DNA from: Saprospiraceae bacterium
Lineage (GTDB): Bacteria; Bacteroidota; Bacteroidia; Chitinophagales; Saprospiraceae
DNA length: 64,000 nt
NCBI GenBank assembly: GCA_958295895.1
Contig: CATQHI010000002.1
Location: 372,001 to 436,000, forward strand
Direction: 5' to 3'
Part shown: one piece after another, positions 1 to 8,441 of the stretch
Layout: each line of letters opens with the position of its first letter
Numbering within the stretch: the first letter of the stretch is position 1
Program-made: the position numbers and the translations under genes
Notes under the pieces: generated by a model
What the model saw: the letters and a program-made list of their open reading frames with translations, nothing else
The model's database searches: none
Told to the model about the DNA's origin: nothing

Positions 1-1
1 T

Positions 2-2485
2 GACGGCGGCGGCGGTGGCGATCCCCAGGGTAATGCGCAGAACCTGAACACGATATTCGGCAGCATCCTACGCATCGACGTCGATGTCGACGGCAGCAAC
101 CCCCTGGAGACTAATCCGGACCTACCGAATGGCAACTACGAAATCCCCGCCGATAACCCCCGCCGGGGCCGCAGCGGACTGGACGAGCTCTACGCCTGGG
201 GACTGCGCAATACCTGGAAATTTTCCTTCGATCGAATCAGCGGTCGGCTCTGGGGCGGCGATGTAGGGCAGGGAGAATTCGAGGAGATTAACCTGCTCGA
301 GCGGGGTGGCAACTACGGCTGGAACCGCTTCGAGGCCAACAGTACATTCAGGAGCTCGACCGCACTGGTCACTACGCCCGACCGCAAGCCTGTCTACGCT
401 TACAATCACAACAACGGGGATGTGTCCATCACACTGGGGCAGGTGTACCGGGGTCGGCTAACCAATCCTGCTATTAGGGACAAACTCATTTTCGGCGATT
501 ACGTAAGTGGCAGGGTATGGGCACTGAGCTACAATGCGGCAAGTGGAGTAAGCTCCGCCCAACTACTCTTTAGAACGGACGGCCAGAACGTGTCGAGTTT
601 CGGCCAGGATGAGTCCGGAGAGCTATACTTCAGTGGTTACGGCCAGTCGGCCCAGCTCTACCGCTTCGTCGATGAGGACGCGCCCGAGCCTACGACCACC
701 GCCGTTAACGGCATCGGCAGCTGGGAGGCGCTCGCCGGAGGCATCGACGGGACGGTGGAGGCCGTAGTGGTCAACGGCAGTACAGTGTACGCGGCCGGTG
801 ATTTTACGACCGCCGGGGGTAATAGCGCCGGCAACATCGCGGTGTACACCAAGGCTCAGGGCTGGAAGGCCCTCTCTACGGGCTCTAACGGCAAGATCAG
901 CGCCCTGGCCCTCGGTGCTAGCGGACAGCTCTACGCCGGCGGTGACTTTACGACCATCGGTGGGGTGAGCGCCCGCAACATTGCGGTGTGGAACGGAAGC
1001 ACGTGGCGTGCCCTAGGCGCGGGTACGGACGGTCCCGTCCTGGCCCTTGGGGTCGGTAGCGGCGGTGAGCTCTATGCGGGTGGGCCCTTCGCCACCGCCG
1101 GAGGTCGGGCCGTCAACAATATTGCCCGGTGGAACGGCAGCTGGTCGGCCCTGACCGATTCAGGCACGGGGGTGGCCGGAACTAACAACGAGGTCCGCTC
1201 GATTGCCACCGACGAAAACGGCCTACTCTACGTCGGCGGTAACTTCGCCAGTGCGGGGGGCAAGACAGCCAACCGCATTGCCACCTTCAACGGCAGCAGC
1301 TGGGGTACTCTGGGCCAGGGGACTAGCGGCTTCGTGCAGGCCATTGCGGTCACTCCGACCTCCATTTATATCGGGGGCAACTTTGCCATCGCCGGCAACC
1401 GTACGGTGAACCGCATTGCGCGCTGGGGCCGGTCCGGTGGTGGGTGGCAGTCCCTGGGCGGCGGCGTCAGCGGTAACGTTAATGCACTGGTCTACAACGG
1501 GGACTACCTGTACGCCGGAGGCAACTTCGAAACGGCGGCCAGTGATGCGACCCAACGTTTTATCGTCAAGAACATCGCCCGCTGGAGCCCCACAAGCGGA
1601 TGGGAGGCACTCGGTACCGGCAAGGAGGTCGGCACCGACAATCAAATCAACGCCCTCGGGCTTGCGGCGAATGGCACGGACCTGTTCGCCGGTGGCAGTT
1701 TCGTAGAGGCGGGCGCTACGGAGGCGGCCGGTATTGCCCGGTGGACGGATGCATTCCCGATCGGCATCGTGGACGGGGCCACCTACGAGATGGAGCCCCA
1801 GCACAATACCAGTTTACGGCTGGACGTAAGGGGGGCCTCCACCGCCAATAGCACACCAGTCCTCGGCTGGGTCAGGAACGGCAACGCCAACCAGCAGTGG
1901 AAATTTATCAGTCGAGGCGACGGCGTGTACGAGATCGAACCCCGGCACGCCCCCGGTAAGCGCCTCGACGTCGCCGGCGCCAGCACGGCCACCAATACCG
2001 CCATTCACATCTACGACCGCCACGGCCGGGCGAACCAGCGCTGGCGGGCGCTACCGGTAGGTGACGGCACCTTCCGCTTCGAACCCCTCAATGCCCCGGG
2101 TAAGCGACTAGACATTGAAGATGTGGGCGGCAATCGCCTGGCCCTCAGCCGTACCCTCGATAACGGGAATAGCCAGCGTTGGCGGCTGATCCCCGTTGCG
2201 GGAGCTAGCGCAGTGGCCCGTACGGTAGTCCCCGCTAGTAAGACTACCGATCCGGTCACGGAGGTGCTCCTCTACCCCAATCCTACCTCCGGTCAACTCA
2301 GCGTGGAAACTACCTACCCATATCACCTCTCGCTCTTCGACGCCACCGGCCGTCGGGTACTGGAAGGGCGCTACCCGGCCGGCGTCACCCGCCTGGAGGT
2401 GGGGCAGTTGCCGGAGGGAGTGTACGTAGCTCGCCTGGAGGAGGATGGGCGGGAAGTGGTTACCCGGCGACTCGTGATCCAGTAA
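2..2485 (+). CDS. Secreted sugar dehydrogenase/propeller/ricin-lectin fusion, T9SS substrate (5' partial)
   Basis: The frame is open from the left edge, so the start is outside the window; 827 residues are visible. Residues 1-170 match the C-terminal part of soluble PQQ-dependent sugar dehydrogenases: the stretches ELYAWGLRNTWKFSFD, LWGGDVGQGEFEEINLL and GGNYGWN are family hallmarks, followed by FGDYVSGRVWAL. Residues about 235-570 hold roughly seven repeats of the form LYAGGDFTTAGG..NIAxWNG, likely blades of a beta-propeller. Residues about 597-735 carry three QxW units (NANQQWKF, RANQRWRA, NSQRWRL), a ricin-type beta-trefoil lectin. The tail from about 755 (LLYPNPTSGQLSVE) is a type A T9SS sorting domain. 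Inferred: cell-surface or secreted enzyme that oxidises sugars or sugar chains held by the lectin. The combination of domains is seen; substrate and cofactor use are not. Confidence 0.85.
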   Translation, partial: DGGGGGDPQGNAQNLNTIFGSILRIDVDVDGSNPLETNPDLPNGNYEIPADNPRRGRSGLDELYAWGLRNTWKFSFDRISGRLWGGDVGQGEFEEINLLERGGNYGWNRFEANSTFRSSTALVTTPDRKPVYAYNHNNGDVSITLGQVYRGRLTNPAIRDKLIFGDYVSGRVWALSYNAASGVSSAQLLFRTDGQNVSSFGQDESGELYFSGYGQSAQLYRFVDEDAPEPTTTAVNGIGSWEALAGGIDGTVEAVVVNGSTVYAAGDFTTAGGNSAGNIAVYTKAQGWKALSTGSNGKISALALGASGQLYAGGDFTTIGGVSARNIAVWNGSTWRALGAGTDGPVLALGVGSGGELYAGGPFATAGGRAVNNIARWNGSWSALTDSGTGVAGTNNEVRSIATDENGLLYVGGNFASAGGKTANRIATFNGSSWGTLGQGTSGFVQAIAVTPTSIYIGGNFAIAGNRTVNRIARWGRSGGGWQSLGGGVSGNVNALVYNGDYLYAGGNFETAASDATQRFIVKNIARWSPTSGWEALGTGKEVGTDNQINALGLAANGTDLFAGGSFVEAGATEAAGIARWTDAFPIGIVDGATYEMEPQHNTSLRLDVRGASTANSTPVLGWVRNGNANQQWKFISRGDGVYEIEPRHAPGKRLDVAGASTATNTAIHIYDRHGRANQRWRALPVGDGTFRFEPLNAPGKRLDIEDVGGNRLALSRTLDNGNSQRWRLIPVAGASAVARTVVPASKTTDPVTEVLLYPNPTSGQLSVETTYPYHLSLFDATGRRVLEGRYPAGVTRLEVGQLPEGVYVARLEEDGREVVTRRLVIQ

Positions 2486-2538
2486 GGTCGAGGCGTTGTA
2501 CGCCGAGTCGGCGAGCTCGGCGTACAACGCCTCGACCT
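2485..2538 (+). terminator. Very strong intrinsic terminator
   Basis: A perfect inverted repeat with 23-bp arms (2485-2507 and 2516-2538) around an 8-nt loop, followed by ATTTT. It begins on the last base of the upstream stop codon. Because the next gene converges on it from the other strand it may serve both directions. Confidence 0.9.
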
Positions 2539-2561
2539 ATTTTGGTTCCCACCACCGACGC

Positions 2562-2909
2562 TTACGGAGCTCCCCCGCCATCGTAGCGCTCCGTAAGCTT
2601 TATCGTTCCGCCACTTCGGATAACCAAAACATAGTGGTCGTGTTGCCAGTCCGCCTGCCGACCAGGCCAGGCAGATTCATCGATGTGGTACGTGCCATAC
2701 AAGTCCTCAGCACTGAGAATAACTTTGGTATTATTCAGCCGGAGAAGCCATATGAGAACTGCTACTACTGTCCAGCAGCCTACAATGCGTTGGATGAACT
2801 GACGCCCGGTCCACTCTAAACCCCTGAAGCTCTGATACGTCGACAGTAAGACTACTATCCCAACCGTAACTATTAATACGAATAACGGTAAGGTAAACAG
2901 TAGCATCAT
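2562..2909 (-). CDS. Small membrane-anchored protein, unknown function
   Basis: 115 residues. Two hydrophobic segments (about 2-23 and 41-57) are followed by a soluble C-terminal part with LYGTYHIDESAWPGRQADW and HYVLVI. That kind of GTY-ID-xxxPG-xADWQ pattern occurs in unassigned small Bacteroidota proteins. Two adjacent ATG codons (2909 and 2906) could start it. Convergent with the dehydrogenase gene, separated by the terminator. No function can be assigned. Confidence 0.65.
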   Translation of the reverse strand: MMLLFTLPLFVLIVTVGIVVLLSTYQSFRGLEWTGRQFIQRIVGCWTVVAVLIWLLRLNNTKVILSAEDLYGTYHIDESAWPGRQADWQHDHYVLVIRSGGTIKLTERYDGGGAP

Positions 2910-2998
2910 ATCGGAAAAGCAGAACGGTGTGCCGTTTCATCCTGCACGACAAACATAATGTTTCACAAGCAGTACAAATTGCCGTGCGACCCCCCTCC

Positions 2999-3017
2999 GC
3001 ATCCTGCGACCCCGCCC
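2999..3017 (+). repeat. GC-rich dispersed repeat, copy 1
   Basis: Variant of TTGCACCTGCGGCCCCGCC with one extra T inside GCATCCTG; lies upstream of the oxoamine synthase gene in a very C-rich stretch. Confidence 0.5.
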
Positions 3018-3051
3018 CCCCTGCCGCACCCCGCACCTCCCCCCCACTTTG

Positions 3052-3059
3052 TACCTTTG
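3052..3059 (+). promoter_or_regulatory. Bacteroidota-type -7 box (TACCTTTG)
   Basis: TACCTTTG fits the TAnnTTTG -7 consensus and lies 20 bp before the ATG at 3080. No clear TTG -33 element is visible in the C-rich DNA upstream. Confidence 0.5.
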
Positions 3060-3079
3060 CCGTCCAATAACCCCCAATC

Positions 3080-4345
3080 ATGAAAGACCTCTTCGACAAG
3101 TTTCGCGAGTTCAAAGGGCCACTGGGACAGTACCAGGACGTGGCCCACGGCTACTTTTCCTTTCCGAAGCTGGAGGGGGAACTAGGACCACGCATGACCT
3201 TCCGCGGCAAGGAGTGCATCATCTGGAGCATCAACTCCTACCTGGGCATCACTAACCACCCCGACGTACGTCGCGCCGATGCCGAAGCCGCCGCCGAATA
3301 CGGTATGGCCTACCCCATGGGGGCCCGTATCATGAGCGGGGAAACGGACGCCCACATCCAACTGGAAAAGGAGCTGGCGGAGTTTACCCAGAAGGAGGGG
3401 GCGCTGCTGCTAAACTTTGGCTATCAGGGCATTATGTCGATCGTAGATGCCTGCCTGACGCGCCACGACGTGGTGGTGTACGACCGCGACGACCACGCCT
3501 GTATCATGGACGGCATCCGCATGCACCAGGGACCGAAGTACGCCTTTAAGCACAATGACATCGACCACTTCCTGATCCGGATGGAGCAGGCCAAAGCCGA
3601 GGCCGAAAAGCGTGATTCTGGCATTCTAGTGGTGACCGAGGGGGTGTTCGGGATGCGCGGCGAGCAGGGTATCCTCAAGGAGATCGTGGAGCACAAGGAG
3701 AAGTATGGCTTCCGGCTGCTGGTCGACGATGCCCACGGCTTCGGCACCATGGGCGCTACCGGGGCGGGGGCCGGCGAGGAACAGGGCGTGCAGGATGAGA
3801 TCGACATCTACTTCAGCACCTTTGCCAAGGCAATGTCGGGCTTCGGGGCCTTTGTGAGTGCGGATGAGGAGATCATTGAGTTCATGCGCTATAATCTGCG
3901 GAGCCAGGTGTTCGCTAAGAGTCTGTGTATGCCGATGGTGAAGGGCGCGCTGGTGCGGCTGAAGCTCCTACGCGAACAGCCCGAACTGCGGGAGAAGCTG
4001 TGGAAGAATGTGCGCCATCTTCAGGATGGACTTAAGGAGGCTGGCTTTGACATCGGTAACACCGGAGCCTGCGTGACCCCGGTATACATGAACGGTACGC
4101 CCTACGAGGCCGGGGCGCTGATCTACGATATGCGGGAGAATTACGGTATCTTTTGCAGTGTGGTACTGCCGCCGGTGATTCCGCAGGGACAGATCATTCT
4201 GCGGCTCATCCCCACGGCCGAGCATACTACGGAGGATATTCAGGAGACGCTGGATGCCTTCAAGGCGGTGCGGGGTAAGCTGGAGGATGGGACGTACGAT
4301 AAGATGGGGGAGCTGTTTCGGGCTGGGGAGATTAATGTGGTGTAG
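3080..4345 (+). CDS. Alpha-oxoamine synthase, serine palmitoyltransferase-like PLP enzyme
   Basis: 421 residues, normal length for the family of KBL, BioF and serine palmitoyltransferase. Fold-type I PLP features: YPMGARIMSGETDAHIQLE near residue 80, the DDAHGFG motif with D217 and H219, and the likely Schiff-base lysine K250 in STFAKAMSGFGAF. Enzymes of this family condense an amino acid with an acyl-CoA with loss of CO2. Bacteroidota use one of them to start sphingolipid synthesis, which makes serine palmitoyltransferase a reasonable guess, but KBL or another member cannot be excluded. The start is set by the ATG behind the -7 box at 3052. Monocistronic as far as can be seen. Confidence 0.8.
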   Translation: MKDLFDKFREFKGPLGQYQDVAHGYFSFPKLEGELGPRMTFRGKECIIWSINSYLGITNHPDVRRADAEAAAEYGMAYPMGARIMSGETDAHIQLEKELAEFTQKEGALLLNFGYQGIMSIVDACLTRHDVVVYDRDDHACIMDGIRMHQGPKYAFKHNDIDHFLIRMEQAKAEAEKRDSGILVVTEGVFGMRGEQGILKEIVEHKEKYGFRLLVDDAHGFGTMGATGAGAGEEQGVQDEIDIYFSTFAKAMSGFGAFVSADEEIIEFMRYNLRSQVFAKSLCMPMVKGALVRLKLLREQPELREKLWKNVRHLQDGLKEAGFDIGNTGACVTPVYMNGTPYEAGALIYDMRENYGIFCSVVLPPVIPQGQIILRLIPTAEHTTEDIQETLDAFKAVRGKLEDGTYDKMGELFRAGEINVV

Positions 4346-4370
4346 GGGGCGTTTGGCGGCGGGTGTTGGA

Positions 4371-4416
4371 GGGCTCAACACAGAGGACTCAGAGGTAATC
4401 ACTGAGGTACTCGGAG
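4371..4416 (+). repeat. 45-bp dispersed repeat, copy A
   Basis: Starts GGGCTCAACACAGAGGA and contains GGTAATCACTGAGGTAC. It is the near-identical reverse complement of the copy at 5212-5256, so the DsbA-like gene lies between an inverted pair. Confidence 0.8.
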
Positions 4417-4527
4417 CCGTTGTTGGAGGGATAGGGCTGCCTGCGCGGCAGGGGGAGGGACACGGAGGCGCCTACGGCGGGTGTGATAGGTTGAACCGGA
4501 TGCGCTGACTGGGGTGTTGGGGGAAGT

Positions 4528-5178
4528 ATGGAACGACTGTACTACTGCTATGATGCGCTGTGTGGGTGGTGCTACGGGTTTAGTCCGGTGATCACGGAGT
4601 TTGCGCGGCGGCACGGGGAGGTGCCGGTGCAGGTGGTATCGGGGGGGATGATCACGGGGGAGCGGATCGGTCCGATTGGGGAGGTGGCCGGCTACATCAA
4701 GCAGGCGTATAAGGTGGTGGAGGACCGCTGCGGGGTGGAGTTCGGGCAGCCGTTTTTACAGGACATTCTGGAAGAGGGGAGTGCGGTGTTTACCTCCATA
4801 CCGGCGGCTGTGGCGATGGCTGTGTTCCAGGAGCAGCAACCGGAGCGGGCGCTGGAGTACGCAGCGGTGCTGCAGCGAGCGATCTATTACGACGGGATCA
4901 AGCCGCTGGATCACGCGGCCTACGCCAAACGAGCGGCCGCGCTCGGAGCCGACCAGACGGACTTCCCGGATAAGATGGACGACCCTGCTTATCTAAAAAA
5001 GGCAGAAGCAGACTTCTCCCTCTCCCAGCGCTTTGGTGTGACGGGCTTTCCGACACTGGTGTATGAGTCTGTTAGCGGGGAACTGTATGCCCTGGCCCGC
5101 GGCTACCTACCCCTACAGAACTTAGAAGCTAATTGGCAGTCTCTACAATCTTCAATGGTCCCCTTCCGGAACGCGTAG
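4528..5178 (+). CDS. DsbA-family thioredoxin-fold protein (FrnE-like)
   Basis: 216 residues with a thioredoxin-type active site CGWC (C12-C15) directly after the first beta strand, and a late GVTGFPTLVYE segment providing the cis-proline loop. Length and arrangement fit the DsbA/FrnE group with a helical insertion (about 60-150). No signal peptide is visible, so a cytoplasmic oxidoreductase or isomerase is more likely than a periplasmic DsbA. The stop codon lies inside a 7-bp-stem hairpin (5168-5184). The gene is bracketed by an inverted pair of the 45-bp repeat. Confidence 0.8.
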   Translation: MERLYYCYDALCGWCYGFSPVITEFARRHGEVPVQVVSGGMITGERIGPIGEVAGYIKQAYKVVEDRCGVEFGQPFLQDILEEGSAVFTSIPAAVAMAVFQEQQPERALEYAAVLQRAIYYDGIKPLDHAAYAKRAAALGADQTDFPDKMDDPAYLKKAEADFSLSQRFGVTGFPTLVYESVSGELYALARGYLPLQNLEANWQSLQSSMVPFRNA

Positions 5179-5184
5179 CGTTCC
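5168..5184 (+). repeat. Tight-loop hairpin on a stop codon (GGAACGC-GTA-GCGTTCC)
   Basis: Perfect 7-bp stem with a GTA loop; the TAG of the DsbA-like gene (5176-5178) spans loop and stem. Member of a hairpin family also seen near 7.0, 11.3, 11.6, 33.6 and 41.1 kb. Confidence 0.7.
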
Positions 5185-5211
5185 CCCTCCGTATACCTTT
5201 TGTCCTACTTC

Positions 5212-5256
5212 TCCGTGTACCTCAGTGATTACCTCCCTGTCCTCTGTGTTGAGCCC
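5212..5256 (-). repeat. 45-bp dispersed repeat, copy B
   Basis: Contains CCTCAGTGATTACCTCC and CCTCTGTGTTGAGCCC. Opposite orientation to the copy at 4371; about 41 of 45 positions agree. Confidence 0.8.
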
Positions 5257-5293
5257 CCCAACGTGCGGTAGCCCTCCAACATGCGGCAGCCCC

Positions 5294-6994
5294 TCAATAC
5301 CGCCACCCCTCCAAATCCGCCCCTGCCGGCGCCAGCTCCCCCACCTTCCCCGCCCACTTCGGGATAAACATCTGGTGGTACCGCAACCGACTGATTGCAT
5401 TGGGCTGCTCCGGGTCCCCGTTCCAGCAGTGCTCGGCCCGGTCGCCGTAGGTAATCTCGCCGCCGAAGTCCTTCGACCGTAAGAATTTCTCGGTCAGGTA
5501 CACGGCATTGTTGAGGTAGTAGTTGTCCATGTCGCCGACGTAGATGTTGACCTTGCCCTGTAATTTCGGCCCCAGGGTGGCCCAGTCGCGCTGCATGATG
5601 TGCGTCAGGTCGTAGTTTTCGCGCCAGTAGATGGCTACTTCGGGGTCGATCCGGCCGGAGACCTTGTCCCAGATGCGCTGCGGGTAGCCGTCGTCGCCGA
5701 CCGGGCTGTAGACCGCCTCCCAGATGTCCCACTGCTGTCCGCTACGGCTCCTGTCGCCAAGTACCAGCTCGCGCATATTCGACTCGCGCAGGGTGGAAGA
5801 AACGTGCCCGAGGCTATCGCGGTGGCCCGGCCGTTCGGTCCGCTTGAAGGGGCTATCGAGGTAGTAGGCGTTGGCATCCTCGTAGAGATTCACCACGGTG
5901 TAGGCCCGAAAGTCGATGGGGTCGGGACAGGCGGCGTAGCAGGTGCCGTACTCGTCGGGATACAGTACCTGCACGGCTAGGGCCTCCCAGCCACCGGTGC
6001 TACCGCCGTAGACGAAGCGGGCCCAGCCCTCGCCGATACCCCGGAACCGCCGCTCGATCTCCGGAATTAGCTCGTAGGTGATGGCATCGCCGTAGGGGCC
6101 CAGGTTCTCGGAGTTGACGGCGTAGCTATCGTCGTAGTAGGGGTTGGCGTGCTGGATCTCGATGGCGATCACGCGGGGGAAGTCCGGGCCGGTCCAGCTG
6201 CGGTAAAAGTCATAGGCTTCCTGCTGCTCGGTGCGGTTGTAGCAGTCCAGCCCGAAGCGGGCGCTGGGCACGCAGGGCTCCGTGGTGTCGGGCGGGGTGG
6301 TGCGCCAGCCGCCAAAGTCATCAGGAAAATGGCCGTGCATAATGGCCAGGGGGTACTTCACGTCAGGGTGCTCCGCCCAACCTTCGGGCAGCAGTACGTG
6401 GGCGCCGAGGTACATATCGCGGCCCCAGAACTCGCTTAGTAGCTCGGAGCGGATCTTGATGTGCTTGACGTAGTCGGTATCGTCGGGCTCCGCAATTTCC
6501 GGGATGGCCTGGTCGAAGGCTAGTTCGATGGGACCACCGCGCCCGTCGCTCAGCGTGATCGTCACCGGGGTGCTGATCAGGTTACCGGGGGCACGGTTCC
6601 ACTGCTGGCCCTCCCCGCGGTCCATGGGTAGCTGTACCGTGTGGCCATCACTGCGGTGGAAGGTTTCGTACTTGTGCAGTAGCACCTGGGCGCGGTAGGT
6701 ACCGGGTGGCACGTCGGCTAGGGTGGTGATGGGGTAGCCGCGGTCGTCGGCGGTGAGGAATAGGGTGGTGCCGGGCTGCCAGTCGGTGACGTTGCGGCCG
6801 AAGGCGAGCTGGGTTTCTGGTCCGTCGCTGAGCTGGAAGCGGGGCTCGGCGGTACTGTCCTGGGAGAGTAGAAATAACAAGCGTCCGGTGAGGGCAGAAT
6901 CGCCCAGGCTTTCCGGCAGGGTGATGCGGAAAGTGGTCTGGGCGGGCACGCAGGTGCAAGCTAGTAGGAGAAGGCAGAGGAGGTGAGTGCGCAT
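5294..6994 (-). CDS. Secreted alpha/beta-hydrolase (esterase, Fes/esterase-D-like)
   Basis: 566 residues from the ATG at 6994, chosen because it begins a clear signal peptide (MRTHLLCLLLLACTCVPAQ); the in-frame ATG at 7021 would add nine residues encoded in a hairpin. The nucleophile elbow is GGSTGG in FVYGGSTGGWEALAV, with the 'putative esterase' features PLAIMHGHFPDDFGGW upstream and PKLQGKVNIYVGDMDNYYL downstream supplying the acidic residue region. The N-terminal 150 residues look like a beta-sandwich domain. The enzyme probably hydrolyses an ester in the periplasm or outside the cell; the substrate is unknown. The signal peptide carries a copy of the GC-rich repeat (6941-6959). Confidence 0.8.
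   Translation of the reverse strand: MRTHLLCLLLLACTCVPAQTTFRITLPESLGDSALTGRLLFLLSQDSTAEPRFQLSDGPETQLAFGRNVTDWQPGTTLFLTADDRGYPITTLADVPPGTYRAQVLLHKYETFHRSDGHTVQLPMDRGEGQQWNRAPGNLISTPVTITLSDGRGGPIELAFDQAIPEIAEPDDTDYVKHIKIRSELLSEFWGRDMYLGAHVLLPEGWAEHPDVKYPLAIMHGHFPDDFGGWRTTPPDTTEPCVPSARFGLDCYNRTEQQEAYDFYRSWTGPDFPRVIAIEIQHANPYYDDSYAVNSENLGPYGDAITYELIPEIERRFRGIGEGWARFVYGGSTGGWEALAVQVLYPDEYGTCYAACPDPIDFRAYTVVNLYEDANAYYLDSPFKRTERPGHRDSLGHVSSTLRESNMRELVLGDRSRSGQQWDIWEAVYSPVGDDGYPQRIWDKVSGRIDPEVAIYWRENYDLTHIMQRDWATLGPKLQGKVNIYVGDMDNYYLNNAVYLTEKFLRSKDFGGEITYGDRAEHCWNGDPEQPNAISRLRYHQMFIPKWAGKVGELAPAGADLEGWRY
6941..6959 (-). repeat. GC-rich dispersed repeat, copy 2
   Basis: Reads TTGCACCTGCGTGCCCGCC on the minus strand, inside the esterase signal peptide where it encodes CTCVPA. 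Confidence 0.7.
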
Positions 6995-7000
6995 AGCTGT

Positions 7001-7128
7001 GGCGACGACTTTAGTCGTCACGCTTCAAGGTACAACGCAGGTACTCTTTCCGTCGCAACCGTAGGTTGCGCGGTACAGCGCTGCCGGAGGCAGCATTTTA
7101 CTGCCGCGGTCGGAGACCGCATTGTACT
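7001..7128 (+). repeat. Array of four tight-loop hairpins
   Basis: Four successive small hairpins fill the gap between the esterase and CBS genes: GACGACT-TT-AGTCGTC (7004-7019), GCAACC-GTA-GGTTGC (7055-7069), GCTGCC-GGA-GGCAGC (7080-7094) and GCGGTC-GGA-GACCGC (7106-7120), with GTAC-containing linkers and a final ATTGTACT. The stems differ while the 2-3 nt loops and linkers are conserved. Confidence 0.75.
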
Positions 7129-7133
7129 CGGTA

Positions 7134-7535
7134 CTACAGCAATACCTCCCGGTAGAGGATGGGCTCGCGGTACTCCTTGCGCAGGGAGTAGCGAATCACG
7201 TCGAAGGCCGTGACCACGCCCTTGAGCTCGCCCCGCAGGTTGACCACCGGCAGGGTTTTAAAGCGGCGATCCATGAACAGCTCGGCGGCGGTGCCGACCT
7301 TATCCTTCGGCATAAGCTTAACTACGTGGGTGTTCATCCCTTCGCCGACGGTGCGGTTCTCGCTGTCGCGGTTGCGGCGTACGTCGCGCCACATGTCGTA
7401 GGAGGTGATCAGGCCGACTAGGTGACCCGTGGCGTCCACAACCGGAAGTTGCTGGAGGTGCTCGCGGAGCATGACCCTGGCCACATCCCCGACGGACTGA
7501 AAGGGGTGGGCGGTGACCACGTCGGTGGTCATCAT
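7134..7535 (-). CDS. Tandem CBS-domain protein
   Basis: 133 residues made almost entirely of two CBS domains (about 1-55 and 65-125): TTDVVTAHPFQSVGDVARVM..LPVVDATGHLVGLITSYDM and MPKDKVGTAAELFMDRRFKTLPVV..GVVTAFDVIRY. CBS pairs bind adenine nucleotides (ATP, AMP, SAM) as sensors. No fused catalytic domain. The 5' end lies only about 90 bp from the divergent MtfA-like gene at 7624, so the two may share a control region. Confidence 0.85.
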   Translation of the reverse strand: MMTTDVVTAHPFQSVGDVARVMLREHLQQLPVVDATGHLVGLITSYDMWRDVRRNRDSENRTVGEGMNTHVVKLMPKDKVGTAAELFMDRRFKTLPVVNLRGELKGVVTAFDVIRYSLRKEYREPILYREVLL

Positions 7536-7623
7536 GGCAGATGGTATTGCGGCTCTCCGGGGTACCTACAAGATACAACATTCGGGTCCGGTCGCACGTA
7601 CCAATGGGCACAATTTATTTCCC

Positions 7624-8439
7624 ATGGACCCCGTCCGCGCCATCTACCTCGCCGCCGGCTGCCTCATCCTACTGGGGCTGGTGCTGACCTGGCAGGCCGG
7701 GGAGCCCTCCACCTGGCTGCTGGTGCTGCCGGCCGTGGCCGCAGCGGGTACCTACGCACTAGCCCCCCAAATTCGCTGGCGGTACTGGAAGACCCACCCG
7801 CCGGACCTGCCCACGGAGCTAGCCCCGCTGCTGGAGCGTTTTCCGCTCTACCGGGCGCTGGATCTGGACGGCAAGCGGGAGTTTCGGCGACGCACCTTCC
7901 TGCTGCGCGAGAACACCGAGTTTACGGGCTTAGCTATCGAAACCATCCCCGCTGACGTACGACTCATGGTGGCCGCCTCCGCCGCTACGGTGACCTTTTA
8001 CCGGGAGGAGTTCCTGATTCCGGGCTTCGAGAACGTGGTGTTCTACAAGCACCTGTTCCCCACCCCGGTACACGAGCGGCTGCACGCCTCGGAGCTGCAT
8101 CCGGCGGATGGGCTGATCATCTATACCCTAAACTACCTCATCCGCTCCGTCGTCGAGCCCGAGAAATACCTGCAACTCGGGGTGTACGAGTACGGCCGTG
8201 CGCTGATGTACACCGATTCCGGAGTACGCACCACGCTTGAAGCGCAGCAACTGAGCTATGCGGAGATAGAGCAACTGACCGACTTCTCCGAAAAAGCACT
8301 TAGGGACTTTATCGGTCTGGAGGAACTAGACTTGGCTGCTATCACCTATACCATCTTTCATACGCACGCACCAGTATTCGCCAGCCGGTTCCCGGAGCGC
8401 TTCGCTGCCCTACGCACGGCCTTTGCGCCTTACCTTTAG
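7624..8439 (+). CDS. MtfA-like (M90 peptidase family) protein with degenerate metal site
   Basis: 271 residues. Two N-terminal membrane segments (about 6-23 and 31-48), then a domain resembling MtfA/zinc-dependent peptidases: FPLYRALDLDGKREFRRR, LIPGFENVVFYKHLFPTPVH, ADGLIIYTLNYLI. Where active members have HExxH inside a pattern like GLHEMAHAL, this protein has GVYEYGRAL (residues 186-194), so both metal-binding histidines are replaced. The start at 7624 places the ATG after the CBS gene's 5' end; an upstream ATG at 7513 would overlap that gene and adds 37 residues of poor quality. Role inferred: non-catalytic binding protein. Next to a MoxR ATPase gene. Confidence 0.65.
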   Translation: MDPVRAIYLAAGCLILLGLVLTWQAGEPSTWLLVLPAVAAAGTYALAPQIRWRYWKTHPPDLPTELAPLLERFPLYRALDLDGKREFRRRTFLLRENTEFTGLAIETIPADVRLMVAASAATVTFYREEFLIPGFENVVFYKHLFPTPVHERLHASELHPADGLIIYTLNYLIRSVVEPEKYLQLGVYEYGRALMYTDSGVRTTLEAQQLSYAEIEQLTDFSEKALRDFIGLEELDLAAITYTIFHTHAPVFASRFPERFAALRTAFAPYL

Positions 8440-8441
8440 CG

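Noticed and set aside
2496..2819. 107-codon plus-strand frame after the terminator
   Set aside because: It starts inside the terminator stem and is antisense to the better-supported membrane protein at 2562-2909.
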